The notes: generated by a model not told the origin, from the letters alone. 64,000 nt of DNA from Rhizophagus irregularis (GCF_026210795.1 NC_089440.1:2542001-2606000); one strand, 5' to 3'; positions 1 through 13,088 are shown, numbered from the stretch's first letter. Program-made: numbers and translations.

Positions 1-1588
1 ACCAGTTATTTATTACAATAACAATTTTAATTACAGATAAAGTATACATTAGTTTAAATATTATATAACAGATAAAAAAAAATATCAATAAATCTATAAT
101 AAACTAATTCAATAAATTAGAATTATGAGTTAAATTGGTGATGTAAGTCAAAACATTATGCCTTAATACTCCAGAATCATGCTCATTCAACCCAAAGTTG
201 AGGATTAACCGGGTACCTTGCTTTAGGTTCAGCGACACTGCCCAAGTTGGATGGGGTGTCACAGGTACGCTTTAAGAAGACTCGCTACGACTCTATTGCA
301 AAAAGGATAAGTATATTCGAAAACACCAGACATAAATTCACCTCAGAAGTTTGGCGGGAAACCCCTGTAAATAACTGCAGTTTCATCATTACCAAAATCA
401 TTGAACTTAGGGATACAATGAAAAAGTTCATGAGAATGACGGCTTTAAAAAAAAAATACAAATATATTCTCAACTTTGACAATTCACCCTTATTCTTTGG
501 CCTGGAATTCTCATATGACTGCATTATTGTTGTTTGTAATTTGATCCATTAAATCCACCATAAATTGCCTGGCAAAGTGAACTTTTATTAGACAACCATA
601 GCTTCATCAACAAATGTTGCAATGTGTTTGGACGAATGACATCCTGTTTAATAAATTTTAAATGGGTAAACATGGACCTAAAACCCATTAAAGATAGGCT
701 GCAAGAAGTGCAAAGCAACCTACTAACCCACGAGTGGGTCTAAGGGTTAGAGAATAAAATATACGCCAAACACACACAAGTTGGTATAGAGTTAAAGTCT
801 TACAAACTAAAAATTATTTTTGCCACTTAATTCTCCAATAATCAATGTTATAAAAAAGTTACTTACAACTTAAGCCTACTTAATTATATATAAAACGACA
901 CTTCGAACAGACAGAGCTCATGATATATGAGAATATCGCATCATGCCTATTTTAACCCTTAATTAAAGGATTTTCATTGCGTTAATTATATAAGCTTTAC
1001 GCCTATATAACATAAGCTTACACCTATATAATTCAAGTCCGCCTTTTCCTATAACACACTATGCACGACGGCAAACGGTATAGGAGGCAGACTCTACTTT
1101 CAGAAAGAAAGTTTTTTTTTTCAAAAAAAAAAGCGTACAAATAAAATAAATAGCGGTTAAATAAAATGGTAGTTGAATTGACTTTTTAGAAATTAATAGG
1201 TCTTATACGTGATCATTTAATATATGCGATCATTTAATATACGTGATCATTTAATCAGACAATTTTATAAATTTGGTATTATACGAACTTGATCAACCAA
1301 TAATTGTTTAGGTAATGCACGGATGAGTTCTTTATAGGTGGATATTACTCAAAATAGAGCCAAATTAACTTTACACAGTTTATACAGATAATTGATTACT
1401 TAATGGTAATAACACAACAAGTTAAAGAAATTCAAATATGATTGAATCTCAACAGATATTTAAAACTTTTAAAACTTTTTGTGATTTTTCGATTGAAGCT
1501 AATTATTATTAAAATCTATATCATTAAAAGAATAATAATTAAATAAACTAAAAAGAAATACTCAATAAAACTCAATTTTATTTTTTTA
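1..1588. other. AT-rich region without a supported gene
   Basis: I see no convincing gene. Short open frames between 247 and 718 overlap on both strands and show no family resemblance. The sequence at 723-750 can fold back (CTAACCC with GGGTTAG around a GAGTGGGT core). At 1205-1258 an 18-nt unit containing GTGATCATTTAATAT is repeated three times. Confidence 0.5.
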
Positions 1589-2931
1589 TTAAAATTTTAT
1601 AAAATCATTTATTAATGATTCTTCTTCGTCATATAATTTTATAAGAACGCACCTAAATCTATAATTTAATTTTATTAATATATTATTATCAAAAGCGTAA
1701 TGTGCGAAATAAATAAAATAATTTACTTGTTTTAGGGTATTTACTATATCACTTCCACTTCGGGAAGGGATAATTAAATTTTTAGTCATGGTATCCAACT
1801 CCTTTATACCAGATAAGTTTTTACCGTCCCAAGAAATGTGGACGGCTTCCTTAACAAACTCAACTAACGTATCAGTTCCTCCATTATTTGTTAATTCCAA
1901 AATATTGACAGCTGCGAGTTGACGGTTTAAAAGTTTTTGCATCACATTTTCATCAACGTATTCTTTAATTTCTTTTTGTGAAAGATTTCCAGTCGTACCC
2001 CTATAATTAATTAATTAATAATTATACAAATAGCACTATTTTGTTGACTATAAAACAATAAAATAAATAAATACCTGCTCTTTCTTATTTTTTTGTATTC
2101 CTCCACTAAATTTAGAATATTTTGGTTGAATTTATTTCGAAAGTCAATTAAAGATTTACGAGTTTTTTCTAAATAGCTTCTGGCTTCACTAGTATAAATT
2201 TTAAACTGAAAAATTTTCACAACCAAATCATCAAGTGCTTCACTACTCAGATTCCTCGCTCGTAAAAATAAGCACTTTACCGACTCATCCCAGAGTCGTA
2301 TTTTATCCTAAAATATTATGAGATACGTTATTTAAAGATTTAGACATAATAAATATTACCATATTGTATTAATACTAACTTCAGTATTCTTTGAACTAAC
2401 GACATAAGATGATTCATTCATCTCATTTGCTAATCGTAAAATGTCTGGATTTTTTAAAAGCCAGTTACATATATCTAATTTTGTACAAAACTGAAACAAA
2501 TCCAGAACTGTTTTAATCGCGCCTAACTTGTCGTTATCATTATCATCATCTTCATCTTCTTCATCTTCTTCATCTTCATCTTCACTTTTATCCCTTACAT
2601 CATCTTCTACTATTACTTCTTTTTCTATATAATATCAGATATATCATTTCAATTATTTCAATTAAAATTAATAGAATAATATCAAAGAGCTAAAGCCTAT
2701 ATAATTAATATTTACCTAATAATAATTGATTAGTTTCTTCGATATTCATTTCTCTCTTCTTTTTTGATAAAGTCCTTGGATTTTTTTTCGTTCCTATCAT
2801 ACATATTTTTGGTATTTTACTATTTATTTTCCTTACATATAAGCAAAAATATAATTATATTTACAAAAAGTTATATAAATACCTGTTTCAACTTCTACTT
2901 GATTATTATAAACTGCTTTACGTTTAGACAT
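1589..2931 (-). CDS. Five-exon hypothetical protein, 338 aa, acidic N-terminal third
   Basis: I do not recognise the family. Exons on the minus strand are 2931-2883, 2793-2716, 2624-2380, 2307-2075 and 2000-1589. The introns are 89, 91, 72 and 74 nt, all GT-AG, and the phases join without a stop to give 338 codons plus stop. The protein starts MSKRKAVYNNQ, has a basic patch rich in Lys and Arg, and then a run of about 20 mostly Asp and Glu residues near residue 55. The remainder is helix-prone, with leucine-rich stretches. No signal peptide or membrane segment is apparent. The basic-then-acidic N-terminus suggests a nuclear or chromatin-associated protein, but that is inference only. The five coherent splices argue for a real host gene rather than a chance frame. 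The exact start and splice sites need transcript support. Confidence 0.62.
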
Positions 2932-4050
2932 AATATAAATATTAGTGAAAAAAAATATAGAAAAATTCGATTAAGAAAAATAAGCGAAAAAAAAGTAAAA
3001 TAAATATGTTTACCAAATTAAAGTTCTTTATATTAATTTTGAAACCGGACATTCTCATCTCGCGAGATCACACATTCACACAGTACATAATGTATGTATT
3101 CCAATTTTATACTGTAATCATAATTCTAAATTCTAATAACTGAGTTCTCGTACTCCATCTCCTATTTTTTGATCCAATGTCTCATTTTTGAAGAATATTA
3201 CATAACAATGGAATTTATTATCTATTGTCAAAATATAAAATGACTATCATAAGATAAAAATAAATGTTATGAATTTCTGTTTAAAGAAATGAATGATGAA
3301 ACAATAATGTTAAACTTTCTTTTACGATTAAGCACAGCCTTTTACAGCCACAATTGCTATATTATTCTGACACTGTATGACATATCAACTCGCATGGTCA
3401 AAGAAAAAATCAAAATTTAATGATATCGGTATTATTTATGTTTCACAATTAAACATAAGTAAGGGTTAATATTATAATATTAATATAATTGGCATGTACA
3501 AATGTAGTTAGATTATTATATCCAGCGAATTTAATCATTTTGAAACTCGTCAAACTCGAGTTGAATTCGAGTTTGAATTTGCGTTGATGAAATTGTTAAT
3601 TTTTGTTAGATTTGACTTGATTAAATATGATTTAATTTTACAATTAGAAAAAATAAACTAAACGATTAAAATTGTAAATAAAAAATAGTATAATAAATTC
3701 ATAATATCTAGTGAAATAAATTAGTTCGTGTGAACTCAAATTGAACTCGAGTTGAACTCATATTTGACGCGATTGAATTCGTTCGATGTTTTAGATAATA
3801 ACTTATTATTTGTAATTGTCTGATATAAATATATTGCAAGGGTATCTTAATCTCATTGCCTGCATATATTATTTTTAATTTTTAAATAAAAAAGAAATTT
3901 ATTTTTGCAGATATCTTAAACATATTACTTGCATATATTATTTTGAATGTTAACTAAAATAAACAGAATTTCAAACTAGAGAAAATATTTATAAGGGAAG
4001 TATACGTCTTTTTTTTTAAAAAAATAATCATTTCTCAACAAATTTTAAAC
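2932..4050. other. Intergenic region between divergent genes
   Basis: This is the shared upstream region of the minus-strand orphan gene and the plus-strand small gene. It is AT-rich. It contains a possible small inverted-repeat element at 3547-3790 and a loose direct duplication at 3835-3955, in which a GCATATATTATTTT motif occurs twice. No clear TATA box or other regulatory site was identified. Confidence 0.4.
3547..3790. mobile_element. Possible MITE with CTCGAGTTGAA-type inverted ends
   Basis: The left end contains GTCAAACTCGAGTTGAATT. The reverse complement of the right end contains GTCAAATATGAGTTCAACTC followed by a second CTCGAGTT motif. The two align imperfectly and flank an AT-rich core of about 150 bp. 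No coding capacity and no clear target duplication are visible, so the element type is left open. Confidence 0.35.
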
Positions 4051-4641
4051 ATGCCTATAGAATGGACCCGTGCGGCTACTGACCATTTGATAAGACAAAA
4101 AAGGTAAAATAAAATATCTTTCTAGATGTCTTCTTTCTTTTATGTTACTTACATTATTCTTTTATCTAATAATTCAATAAATAACAATAATGTAAAGACG
4201 TGGTAATGAGCGCTACCACGATATGGATGGTAGAAGTAGGGTCTCCTTCTGGGAAACAACCGCAAGACGACTCTACCAGGACCTACAATTTAGTTGCTCT
4301 GCAAGACAGTGTGAGCAACGATTCCGAAATTTAATTCAGAATTTCAATGTTAGTAAAGCAATAATAAAATAAAGATAATAAAAAAAAATGTATTAACTGT
4401 ATTGATATTTTTAGGATTTTGTTGAGTGGAGAAATGAAGGAAGTAGAGGTCGCTGGACCAGAACAGGCCAGCGTTACTATCGGTCTTTCAGAAGCAGATT
4501 CTGGAAGCAGCCCGGTAATTATTAGAGATCTTTTAATTAATTCTTATATTTATTTATATTAAATTTATTTTATTTACATTATTAGAAACGTGGCATAGTA
4601 GGAGACGCCAACGTAACAGGAGGCACCTACGGCGACTTTGA
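4051..4641 (+). CDS. Small Myb/SANT or trihelix-like DNA-binding protein, 119 aa
   Basis: Four exons (4051-4103, 4198-4348, 4415-4514, 4586-4641) join in phase across GT-AG introns of 94, 66 and 71 nt to give 119 codons plus stop. The start ATG is the first in frame. The protein is strongly basic. Residues about 3-70 show the spaced tryptophan and basic-helix pattern of Myb/SANT or trihelix domains: an N-terminal W-T-R-A-A-T-D-x-L-I motif, a central F-W-E-T-T-A-R-R-L helix, and a C-x-A-R-Q-C-E-x-R-F-R-N-L recognition-like helix. The tail is Arg-rich and could bind nucleic acid or act as a nuclear signal. Domain family by pattern is moderately sure; function is unknown. Every exon is too short to stand out as a long open frame, so ORF-based annotation would miss it. 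Confidence 0.62.
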
Positions 4642-4649
4642 GCTTGAGA

Positions 4650-4985
4650 TTTAATTTATATTTTTTTTTATTTTATATTTTTTTTATTTTATATTTTTTA
4701 TTTTTATGTTTTATTTTTATGTTTTATTTTTATATATTTTAATTTTATATTTTTTAATTTTATATTTTAATTTTATATTTTTATATTTTAATTTTATATT
4801 TTTATATTTTTATATATTTTATTTTTAATTTTATAATTTTTATATTTTCCCTTTCCCTTTCGTCTTCTCCCTTCCCTTCGTCTTTTTCTTTCCCCTTTTC
4901 ATTTTTTTTTTCTCTTTCGTTTCCCCCTTCCCCTTCGTCTTTTTCTTTTCCCTTTCCCTTTCCCTTTCGTTTCCCCCTTCCCGAT
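4650..4985. repeat. Low-complexity TTTTATATTTT tract followed by pyrimidine-rich tract
   Basis: Positions 4650-4850 are imperfect iterations of TTTTATATTTT. Positions 4850-4985 are almost purely C and T with repeated CCCTTTCCCTTTCG. No gene is seen. This lies directly 3' of the small trihelix-like gene. Confidence 0.8.
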
Positions 4986-5235
4986 CAATGTTGCTGCACC
5001 TCAACGTGGTGATCAGGTGACAACAAGTTTTTTTAAATGACTTGGCAACAAATTGTGGCTGTGATAAATTATATTACCTAATTTGACGCATTTGAATCAT
5101 ATAGTCATTATCATTAAAATAAAGTAAATAATTTTTTATGAAAGGTGCTGTACAGTTTAATTTTCATAAATTCCATAAAGTTCTTGCTAAATTGATTTTT
5201 TAATTTAAATTGAATAATTGAATAAAGTTTTTTAA

Positions 5236-8200
5236 TTATAAGACGACGATATACTTATTCTAATTCTATAAAACCATTTCGAATTCACAATCGGTTTTCT
5301 CATGACAGTTGTAATGAGGCATTACCTGATAATGTTTTCAATAACGTATTATCCGAAGATGTTAACATGGAAGACATTAATCATGGGGATAATGATAATA
5401 ATGAGTTGATATTATTGGAAGATGGTGTGGTTACCGAATCATCAGATGATGATAATGAAGAGGAAAGTAGTGGCGAAGAGGAAGATAATAACGACAAAGA
5501 GGAAGGTAGTAGTTATGAAGAGGAAGGTAGTAGTTATGAAGAGGAAGGTAACAATAATGAAAAGGAAGGTAATAACAACGAAGATGACTGTAACAATGAT
5601 GAAGAGGAACATAATTACGACGAAGAGAAGGGTGATGGCAACGAAGAGGAAGCAATACATTAAATTGTCGAAGTTTTGGATGAAGATAAGATACCATCCT
5701 GTGATGGCGAATTTGCTCCTTACTTTGATAATTATACAACTACAGCACTGTTCTGTTGGCTTCAAAAACATAATGTTTCTACAAAAGCATATGAAGATCT
5801 TGTTGATATCATTCACAATCCTCAATTCGAACCTACTCATGTAGTAAAAAATATCTGTAGATTCCAATCATGGAGAAAACGTCTTCCTTTCCTACCAATA
5901 ATAACAAATCCTATTCAAATTTTACCAAAAAAAACTCTGTCAACTTCGTGAGGTTCGAAGCTTTCATATCAACTCTCAATTAGTGATATTATATGGCGTG
6001 TTCTCAACAATCCAATGCTGATGAAGCATATGTATATCGGATCCGGTGTTAATTCTGAAACAAAATCAGAATATTGGCATGGAACTTTATGGGGAGAATC
6101 ACCACTTTTTGGACAACATGAAATAATAATATCAGAAGGTAATAGGACAATATACTTTGATATAATTATGATTTGTTAACATTAAAATATTTATTTTAAT
6201 AAAATAGTAATATATCAGTCTGGTGATTTTGTCTACTATCATGATAATGGTCTTCAAAAACTTGGAAAGTTGAGAGCAATTCTGAAAGATGAAAATGGAA
6301 ACTATGAGTTACGAGTTCAACTAATTTTAAATTATGATGATTTACCTGGAAATCTAAAAGGGCTATCAAGACGACGTCGTTCTCTAACTGGGGAAGTATA
6401 GTTTCAGGATGAACCATTTATAACCATAATGACCTCTCAAATTTTAGAGAAAGTAACTATAATGACGACGTATCAACACCAAATTATTCCAGAAGGTTCA
6501 TTACGAATTACTGAAATAATTTATAAATCTAATGACCGTTGGCACATTCGTGATGCAAAGCTTTCATACCAACATCCTTCAGATTACATTTCTGTCAGAA
6601 ATCTACCATTGTCTATGCCAGTTTATAAGCTGTTTTTAGATCTTTACTATGATGATTTTGGTACATTTAGAAATGTATACCATTCCTTAGGTGACGTCTA
6701 TATACAGTTTGGTAACATGCCAACGCATCAAAGAAAGCTAATCAAGAACCATTTTGTTCTTGGATTTATTCCATTTGGCGGAAATTTTAATGAGTTTATA
6801 GTACCATTTGTTTCAGAAATAAAAAAATTTGAGAAAGGAAAGATTATGACCGTTCAAGGACAAGATGCATGGATAATTGCTGGGTTGGGCCTTGTTACAG
6901 CAAATCTACCTCAAGGTAATGATATGGCAGGAGTACTGAGGTATTTTTCAATTTAATTATTAATCTTAATAATATATTTTCGTAACAACTATTAAAATGA
7001 TTTAAATTTAAAAATCAATTTAGACATAATGCAAATAAAAGTTGCCGTACTTGTACAACTAAAAAGGAATCATTGAGTACCTATAATCAGGATAGTGTGA
7101 CAACATTACGTTATCATCATATCACAGATGAAGAAATTTCAAAAATTTCTCAAGAATCTGTAAGTTCAAAAAGAGGACAACTTTGTACAGAATATGGTTT
7201 AAGATCATTACCTAGTATTTTGGATAAATTAAAACGTGAGAGATATTTACAGATGCCACAGGATATTTATCATGCCACCGCAGGAAAGATTGGACGGCTA
7301 CTAAAACTAACCTGTGAATTATTTTCACAAGAAGGAGAGGATGATTTTGTTAAAATTTGGAAAAATTTTGAAATTCCAAAAAAGTGGTCTCGTCTACCAA
7401 ATCCAATTAGTCATTACAATAGCTTTATGATGTCTGATCTTCTTAGACTAGCTATGATTATGCCATTTTTATTAAATCGATTTTTAAAGGAATCAAGCCT
7501 CAAAAATAATGAAGCAGCCACTATTCGACAAAGGATTGATGTGGCTCGAATTAGCTTAGTGCTTAAAAGCTATTATATCTTGTTGGGTACAAGTTGCAAA
7601 GACTATGAAAGCAGTTTTTAATAAGGAATTTACGTTAGATAGCTATGAGGAATTACAGCTATGTCTTAAAGAAGAGTTTTTAATTCTTCCAAAGGTATAA
7701 TTATAAATTTGAAATTCAGAACATGGAATAATTCAATAATTAACAATATTTTGTTTTTTTATAGGTTTTTGCAAGTTTTGTTAACTTACCAAATATACAT
7801 ATTAATATGCATCTTTTGATGCATGCTAAAACTTTTGGTACACTTGTCAACTCTCAGGTTGGTATAAAAGAGATGGTTCATCGTATCTTTAAAGGAATGG
7901 TACCAAAAACTAATTGCAAAACTATAGACCTGGATTTATTAAAACGTTATAATACTTTATTTGCAATTCGACATTTAGCAGATGGAGGTATAGATCCAAG
8001 ATTAAATAGATCTTGTACTGGGTTCGCAAGTTCAAATTTTGATCAATTATTTTCGAATTGGTATGTTACAGAAGATAAATATTTAATTGAGGAACAAATT
8101 CAAAATGATGACGTAAAAGGTAAGATAGCAAAATATTATAGTACTTCATATTTATTTTTTTACATATGCATAATATTTACTAATCTTTTAATTTAGTTAT

Positions 8201-8768
8201 TTCACCAGTAAATTTTATTTCCAATATTTCCTTAAAAAAAAGAATGTCAAAGCAGGAACATGATAAACTTCTCTTGACTTTGCATAATTTTAAAATTGAA
8301 TTGTTTTTATCTTATGTGGATATGAAGTTTGAGGCGGCACTTATAAATTCTTCAATTAGTTGGTACAAATTAGCATCATATACAATTGAAGAAAAAAATG
8401 GTATTCTTTCAAAAGTTTACCTACATCTCGGTGATTTTATCACAATTTATGAAGAAGATCATGAAGAATCTTATGCAATAATCAAAGGTATTTTTCAACA
8501 TAAGGGTAATAATAACAAATATTATGCATTTATTGTTGTAGATTGGTTTGAAGATACTATGGTTGAACATTCAGTATTAAAATGTCCACTTTACCGTCTT
8601 CAAGCAACAGGAGATAAATGGAGACGTATTTTTCCAATTACTGTAATAGATAATGTTCAAAAAGTACACTTTATTCATAATTGTAATTCAGAAAGGTGCC
8701 AACTACCAAATCATGATACTACAAATAGAATTTGGATAAAAAATAATTTTTATTTTACAGCCATATAA
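5236..8768 (+). pseudogene. Broken Plavaka-like (CACTA/CMC-related) transposase gene
   Basis: Joined exonic pieces read as one long transposase-like protein. An acidic N-terminal region (5367-5660, repeats of SSYEEEG and NNNEKEG) is followed by a region with QSWRKRLPFLPI and YWHGTLWGESPLFG, then DDFGTFRNVYHSLG, NHFVLGFIPFGGNF and ANLPQGNDMAG, then HNANKSCRTC. The C-terminal part ends with a VHFIHNCNSERC motif. The DDFGxxRNxYxSL, PFGxNFxxxxxPF and LPQGND order is typical of Plavaka-type transposases. Likely introns lie near 6139-6208, 6935-7023, 7696-7764 and 8120-8197. The gene is dead: in-frame stops occur at 5661-5663, 5949-5951 and 6399-6401 (the last in GEV-stop-FQD, likely a lost Trp), and there is a frameshift near 7600. 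The frame stays open upstream of 5367 to a possible acceptor at about 5242. Terminal inverted repeats were not found. Confidence 0.65.
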
Positions 8769-10077
8769 TTATATTAATTATATAAATATAATAAAATAAT
8801 TATTTAATTTGTATCGTATAAAATTTTGGTTAAAATTAACCAATAAAATCATATGCATGATGTAATAATAAATTAAAATTAACCAATTAAAATCACTTTA
8901 ATTACATGCATGTGATATCTAAAAATAGCTAAAATTCACGTTTATTAATGAGATTTTTTTTGTTTATTTTCAAAAATACACTTTTCTCTTGTCTTTTATA
9001 TTAACACTTTACGGTATTTTGTTCGTCTCTTCTTTTCTCTTTTTAAAGTATACTTTAATTATCTTTTTACAATATTAACAATACTTTGGGACATTTTATT
9101 TTATATATTCAACATAGTAAAACACCCACATACGAAAAGCAAGAATAAAAAAAGAATAAAGAAAAGAAAATGTACCCACCACTCACATACGAAAGAAAAG
9201 AATAAAAGAAAGGAAAAATGTACCCACTTAAGTACATACAAAAAAGAAAAAAGCCGTTTTTTAAATAAATAGTGGAGCTGTTAAGCAAGGTATGAAAATA
9301 GGATATACGCGTATTTTTCATATTTTTTTTACAATATGTTGTGGTTTGAGTATTTTTTTGTTAGACTGTGGTATAAATGTGAATATATTTTTCAACGGCC
9401 ATGTATCTATTGCTTGTTAAATATATTTGCAATTTCTTGGTATTACAATATGAAGTGTGAATATATTTTTCAATGGCCATGTATTTATTGCTTGTTAAAT
9501 ATATTTGCAATTTCTTTTGTAATATTTGCTTTAGCCTGGAAGAAAATGTTGTAAAATAGGGCTGGATATTTATGGCATTTTCCGCCTTCCAATTACTTTA
9601 TCCGGGGGTAGCCTGACAATTTGTCGTTGTCCGTCAGTCGTAGCAACCAGCATTTTTTTACAATATTATGATTTTAAGAAACAAAACACTCTCAAAAAAT
9701 TTAAAGAAAGAACTAACTTAAAAATATTATCATTTTTATTATTCTTTACAAAATTCCAGAATTACCTGCTCTAACTATTATCCCAAGGTTATGGATTAAA
9801 TTTTAAATATATTTTACAAAGAATATATTTTATTAATCATGATTGTTTTTTATATATATATATATATTTTTTAAAATTGAAAATGACGTATCCATCCACT
9901 CACATACGAAAAGAAAAGAATAAAAAAGAGAAGAAAAGAATAAAAAAGAGAAGAAAAGAATAAAAAAAAAGGAAGAAAAGAAACGTATTCCACTCACCCA
10001 TAATAATCCACTAATAAAAAATTATTATCATTAATGTATAATAAATAATAAACATATATTACAATAAAAATATTTTT
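8769..10077. other. Gene-free AT-rich region with simple repeats
   Basis: No gene is supported. A motif containing CACTCACATACGAAA followed by purine-rich AAGAATAAAA runs occurs at 9120-9250 and again at 9890-9995, as though one short repeat were present twice. A separate tandem duplication lies at 9378-9516. Confidence 0.5.
9378..9516. repeat. Tandem duplication, period about 78 bp
   Basis: A segment starting TGTGAATATATTTTTCAA and ending TTTGCAATTTCTT occurs at 9378-9438 and again at 9456-9516 with few differences. The intervening linker is ATATGAAG-like. The short open frame running through both copies is a by-product. Confidence 0.8.
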
Positions 10078-10705
10078 GTGATGTTAATTCAGTGTTGATA
10101 TAATATCATTACGATGTAGTTACGATATTAAATAAATGTAAAACATTTTTTGTAATATTAATTCGATATTAATATGATATTATTATGATGTAGTTACAAT
10201 ATCAAATAAAATTGTAATATTAATTCAATGTTAATACGATATCACTACGATGTGGCTACGATATCAAACAGATGTAAAATATTTTTGCAATATTAATTCG
10301 ATGTTAATATGATATCACTACGACATGGTTACGATATCAAATAAAATGTCAAATATTTTGTAATATTAATTCAATGTTAATACGACATCACTACGATGTG
10401 GTTACGATATCAAATAGATGTAAAATATTTTTGCAATATTAATTCGATGTTAATATGATATCACTACGATGTGGTTACGATATCAAATAAAATGTCAAAT
10501 ATTTTGTAATATTAATTCAATGTTAATACAATATCACTACGACATGGTTACGATATCAAATAAAATGTCAAATATTTTGTAATATTAATTCAATGTTAAT
10601 ATGACATCACTATGATGTGGTTACGATATCAAATAAATGTCAAATATTTTTGTAATATTAATTCAATGTTAATACGACATCACTACGATGTGGTTACGTG
10701 ATAAT
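10078..10705. repeat. Satellite array, about nine units of 62-74 bp
   Basis: Units begin AATATTAATTC(A/G)ATGTTAAT, contain GATATCACTACGATGTGGTTACGATATC, and end in a T-rich linker (AAATATTTTTGC or AAATATTTTGT). About nine copies run head to tail. Two unit types alternate in the middle: those ending AGATGTAAAATATTTTTGC and those ending AAATGTCAAATATTTTGT. This gives a dimeric higher-order period of about 146 bp. The array degrades after 10700 into irregular GATATCGTAATGATATC motifs. Confidence 0.85.
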
Positions 10706-10879
10706 ATTTACATCGCATAATGATCGCAGCGATATCGCAGAGATATCAAACTAATCAATATTGAATAAATACAGTTACGACTAACTTAACAATGTTGAAT
10801 CTATTTTTTATCAAAATATCGTAATGATATCGTAATGATATCATTGCGATATCCAATCAATATCGATTGTAAACTCCAA

Positions 10880-11452
10880 GTTTCAGCAAAGTAACCAACT
10901 CAGTTACCCAGGGATCACCCACCAATACGTCAAATTTACTGAGGAATCGAACCTCACCTTAGAACCTTATATACCTGTAAGTCTACGAACGTCTCCAATC
11001 ATCCTAAACCTATTAGAAGGTAAACTACTGCTAAGACATTGCACTTGAGACTTTACCATCTATGAGGACCATCTAGCATAGTAAACCCTACAGTAAAGTT
11101 TACTACACCTTTAGTGGTATCATAGAGTGATCACCAAGATAAAAGCTCACCCAAATGGTATGCAAGCAGTGACCATCCAGACAGGACAATAGGCTTCCCA
11201 ATGGCCTCATAGGGAACGCTAGGAGGATATCATGACCCTTTGTTGAAATATGCTGCCGACCGGTACATACTAATTTACCATGATGCAGTCCAACTTACAC
11301 TAACCCTGTACCTTCACACTATTGGTAGTAGTGTCTGCAGTAAAATTCTTTTAATTTCTGTGATCAGCAGAATCGAACCTGCGACCTCACCATACTCAGG
11401 CTTCACAAGGGGACTCACAGACTAACCAATGAGCCAAGGGTGATCAACCCTC
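10880..11452 (-). mobile_element. Old copy of a tRNA-derived SINE
   Basis: Read on the minus strand, the head lies near 11452. It shows a tRNA-like A box (GGCTCATTGGTTAGTCTGTG, around 11421-11435) and a B box (AGGTTCGATTC, around 11370-11380) at normal pol III spacing. The same sequence, diverged, recurs at 20487-21466, including a CAATGGCCTCATAGGGAACG block here around 11200. This copy is shorter at its tail and more decayed, and no target duplication could be seen, so the tail end is approximate. Confidence 0.7.
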
Positions 11453-13088
11453 TAGGTTTGTATTTTTTATTTCCAATTTTTTTTATATATAAAATATTAC
11501 TTTTATAATTATTTTATTAGTTATAAATATAATTATATTAATTGTTAGTCTTGTATTATATAAAATTCTTCTTGCATAAACATATAAATCATATAATTTG
11601 ACGAAATAACCAATAAGATACATATTATGTAGTTTGCATTCTGAACTTAGTAGTAGAGAATGTTTTCATTTTCACAAATAATTTTAAGTATATTTTATAT
11701 TTACAAATTTATATATTGCAAATTAATTATATTCATATTTTTAACCACATTTTTATTTACTTTAAAATAAATTTATAATTATATAAAACACAATAAATTA
11801 TCAATATATTTCAAATTAAAAATTTACAAAATCATATGATTGAATTAATGTTGATTTTTAATTAGAAAAATTAATGGTTTATAACATTTATAACATAATA
11901 TATATTTAAAAAATATATATAAAACACGTAAATTTATTCTGCAATATAATATTTAATACATGATATTTAGTATATAATATTTATAATATTTAATATGATA
12001 TTTAATACATGATATTTAGTATTTAAAAAAATATCAATAATAGATATAGATATTTATTCTAATTTATGATAAATTTGCTATGATAAATTACCCTTTCCTT
12101 TAAACTTAGAAATTAAATCACAATTAAATAACTATTTAAATTGATTAATATTTATTAAAATTTCTAATTGTTAATTTATATCAGTTAAATATAATGGCTT
12201 TTTTAGAGAATTTTATTGATTTTTATAAAATACTAAAAAAATAAATTAGATAAATTAATAAGTTATAAAATAAAATAGATTAATTACCTTCTTTTGTAAT
12301 TTTAAAATTATTGTTTTCTTTTCCCATTACTTATTTATTATATGAATTTTGACCATTTAATATTTCTGGTACTTTTAATTTATCTAATAAATAAAAATTA
12401 AATATTTAATATATTTAGTTAAAACAATAAGTAATTATAATAATTGAATAAATTCTATATACTTAAAGTTAATTTTCCATGAATTTTTTCTATAAATTTT
12501 CCAATAATCTCATTTTTTTTTATCATTAGAAATAAGATGTATGATAATAATCTAGCATTTGAGAAAGTAATTTCATTTCTTCTTTAGGAATGTCTATTAA
12601 TCTTCTAAATCTTATATGTTTTAATTTATACAGTATTTATACCAAATTCCCATTTTCAAAGCTAAAATAATAAAGTATATTAATTCTTTATTAATATTTA
12701 TAAATATTACTATTAAAATATATTATCAAATTTTCTTCAACTTCCAAGGTAAAAATTAGAATCTGTATTATAGAAATATAATGATAAATATTTATCAAAT
12801 CTAGCGAATCTGCTTCTTTAGTTTTACTTTTTTTATTTTTAGACAAATATCTAATTTTTCCATCAACAACTTTTTTTATAGCTTTAAAACAAGAATTATT
12901 ATATAAGTTAATATTTTTAATTTTTGATTTTTTTTAAAAAAAATGGTTAATAGTTGTAAAAAGAAGTTCTAATAATAGAATTAATAGAATAATTGGCACC
13001 ATTTTTTTTCTTTATATTAGTAAAAAAAGAGCATAATTGTTTAATTAAATCTTATTTAGATTTCACTTTCTAAATTTTTCCTATATAT
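11453..13088. other. AT-rich region, no feature seen
   Basis: Very AT-rich sequence with homopolymer runs. I found no splice-consistent coding exons, RNA gene or clear repeat boundaries. Confidence 0.5.

Noticed and set aside
247-718. Overlapping short frames on both strands
   Set aside because: No splice-consistent extension, no family resemblance, and openness on both strands typical of AT-rich chance frames.
5422-5867. Long frames on both strands over the acidic repeat (Met/Lys-rich, His/Leu-rich and Phe/Ile-rich)
   Set aside because: Shadows of the GAA/GAT-rich N-terminal coding repeat of the Plavaka-like gene in other frames.
11240-11425. 61-codon plus-strand frame
   Set aside because: Antisense to the SINE head region and body. 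It is accidental.
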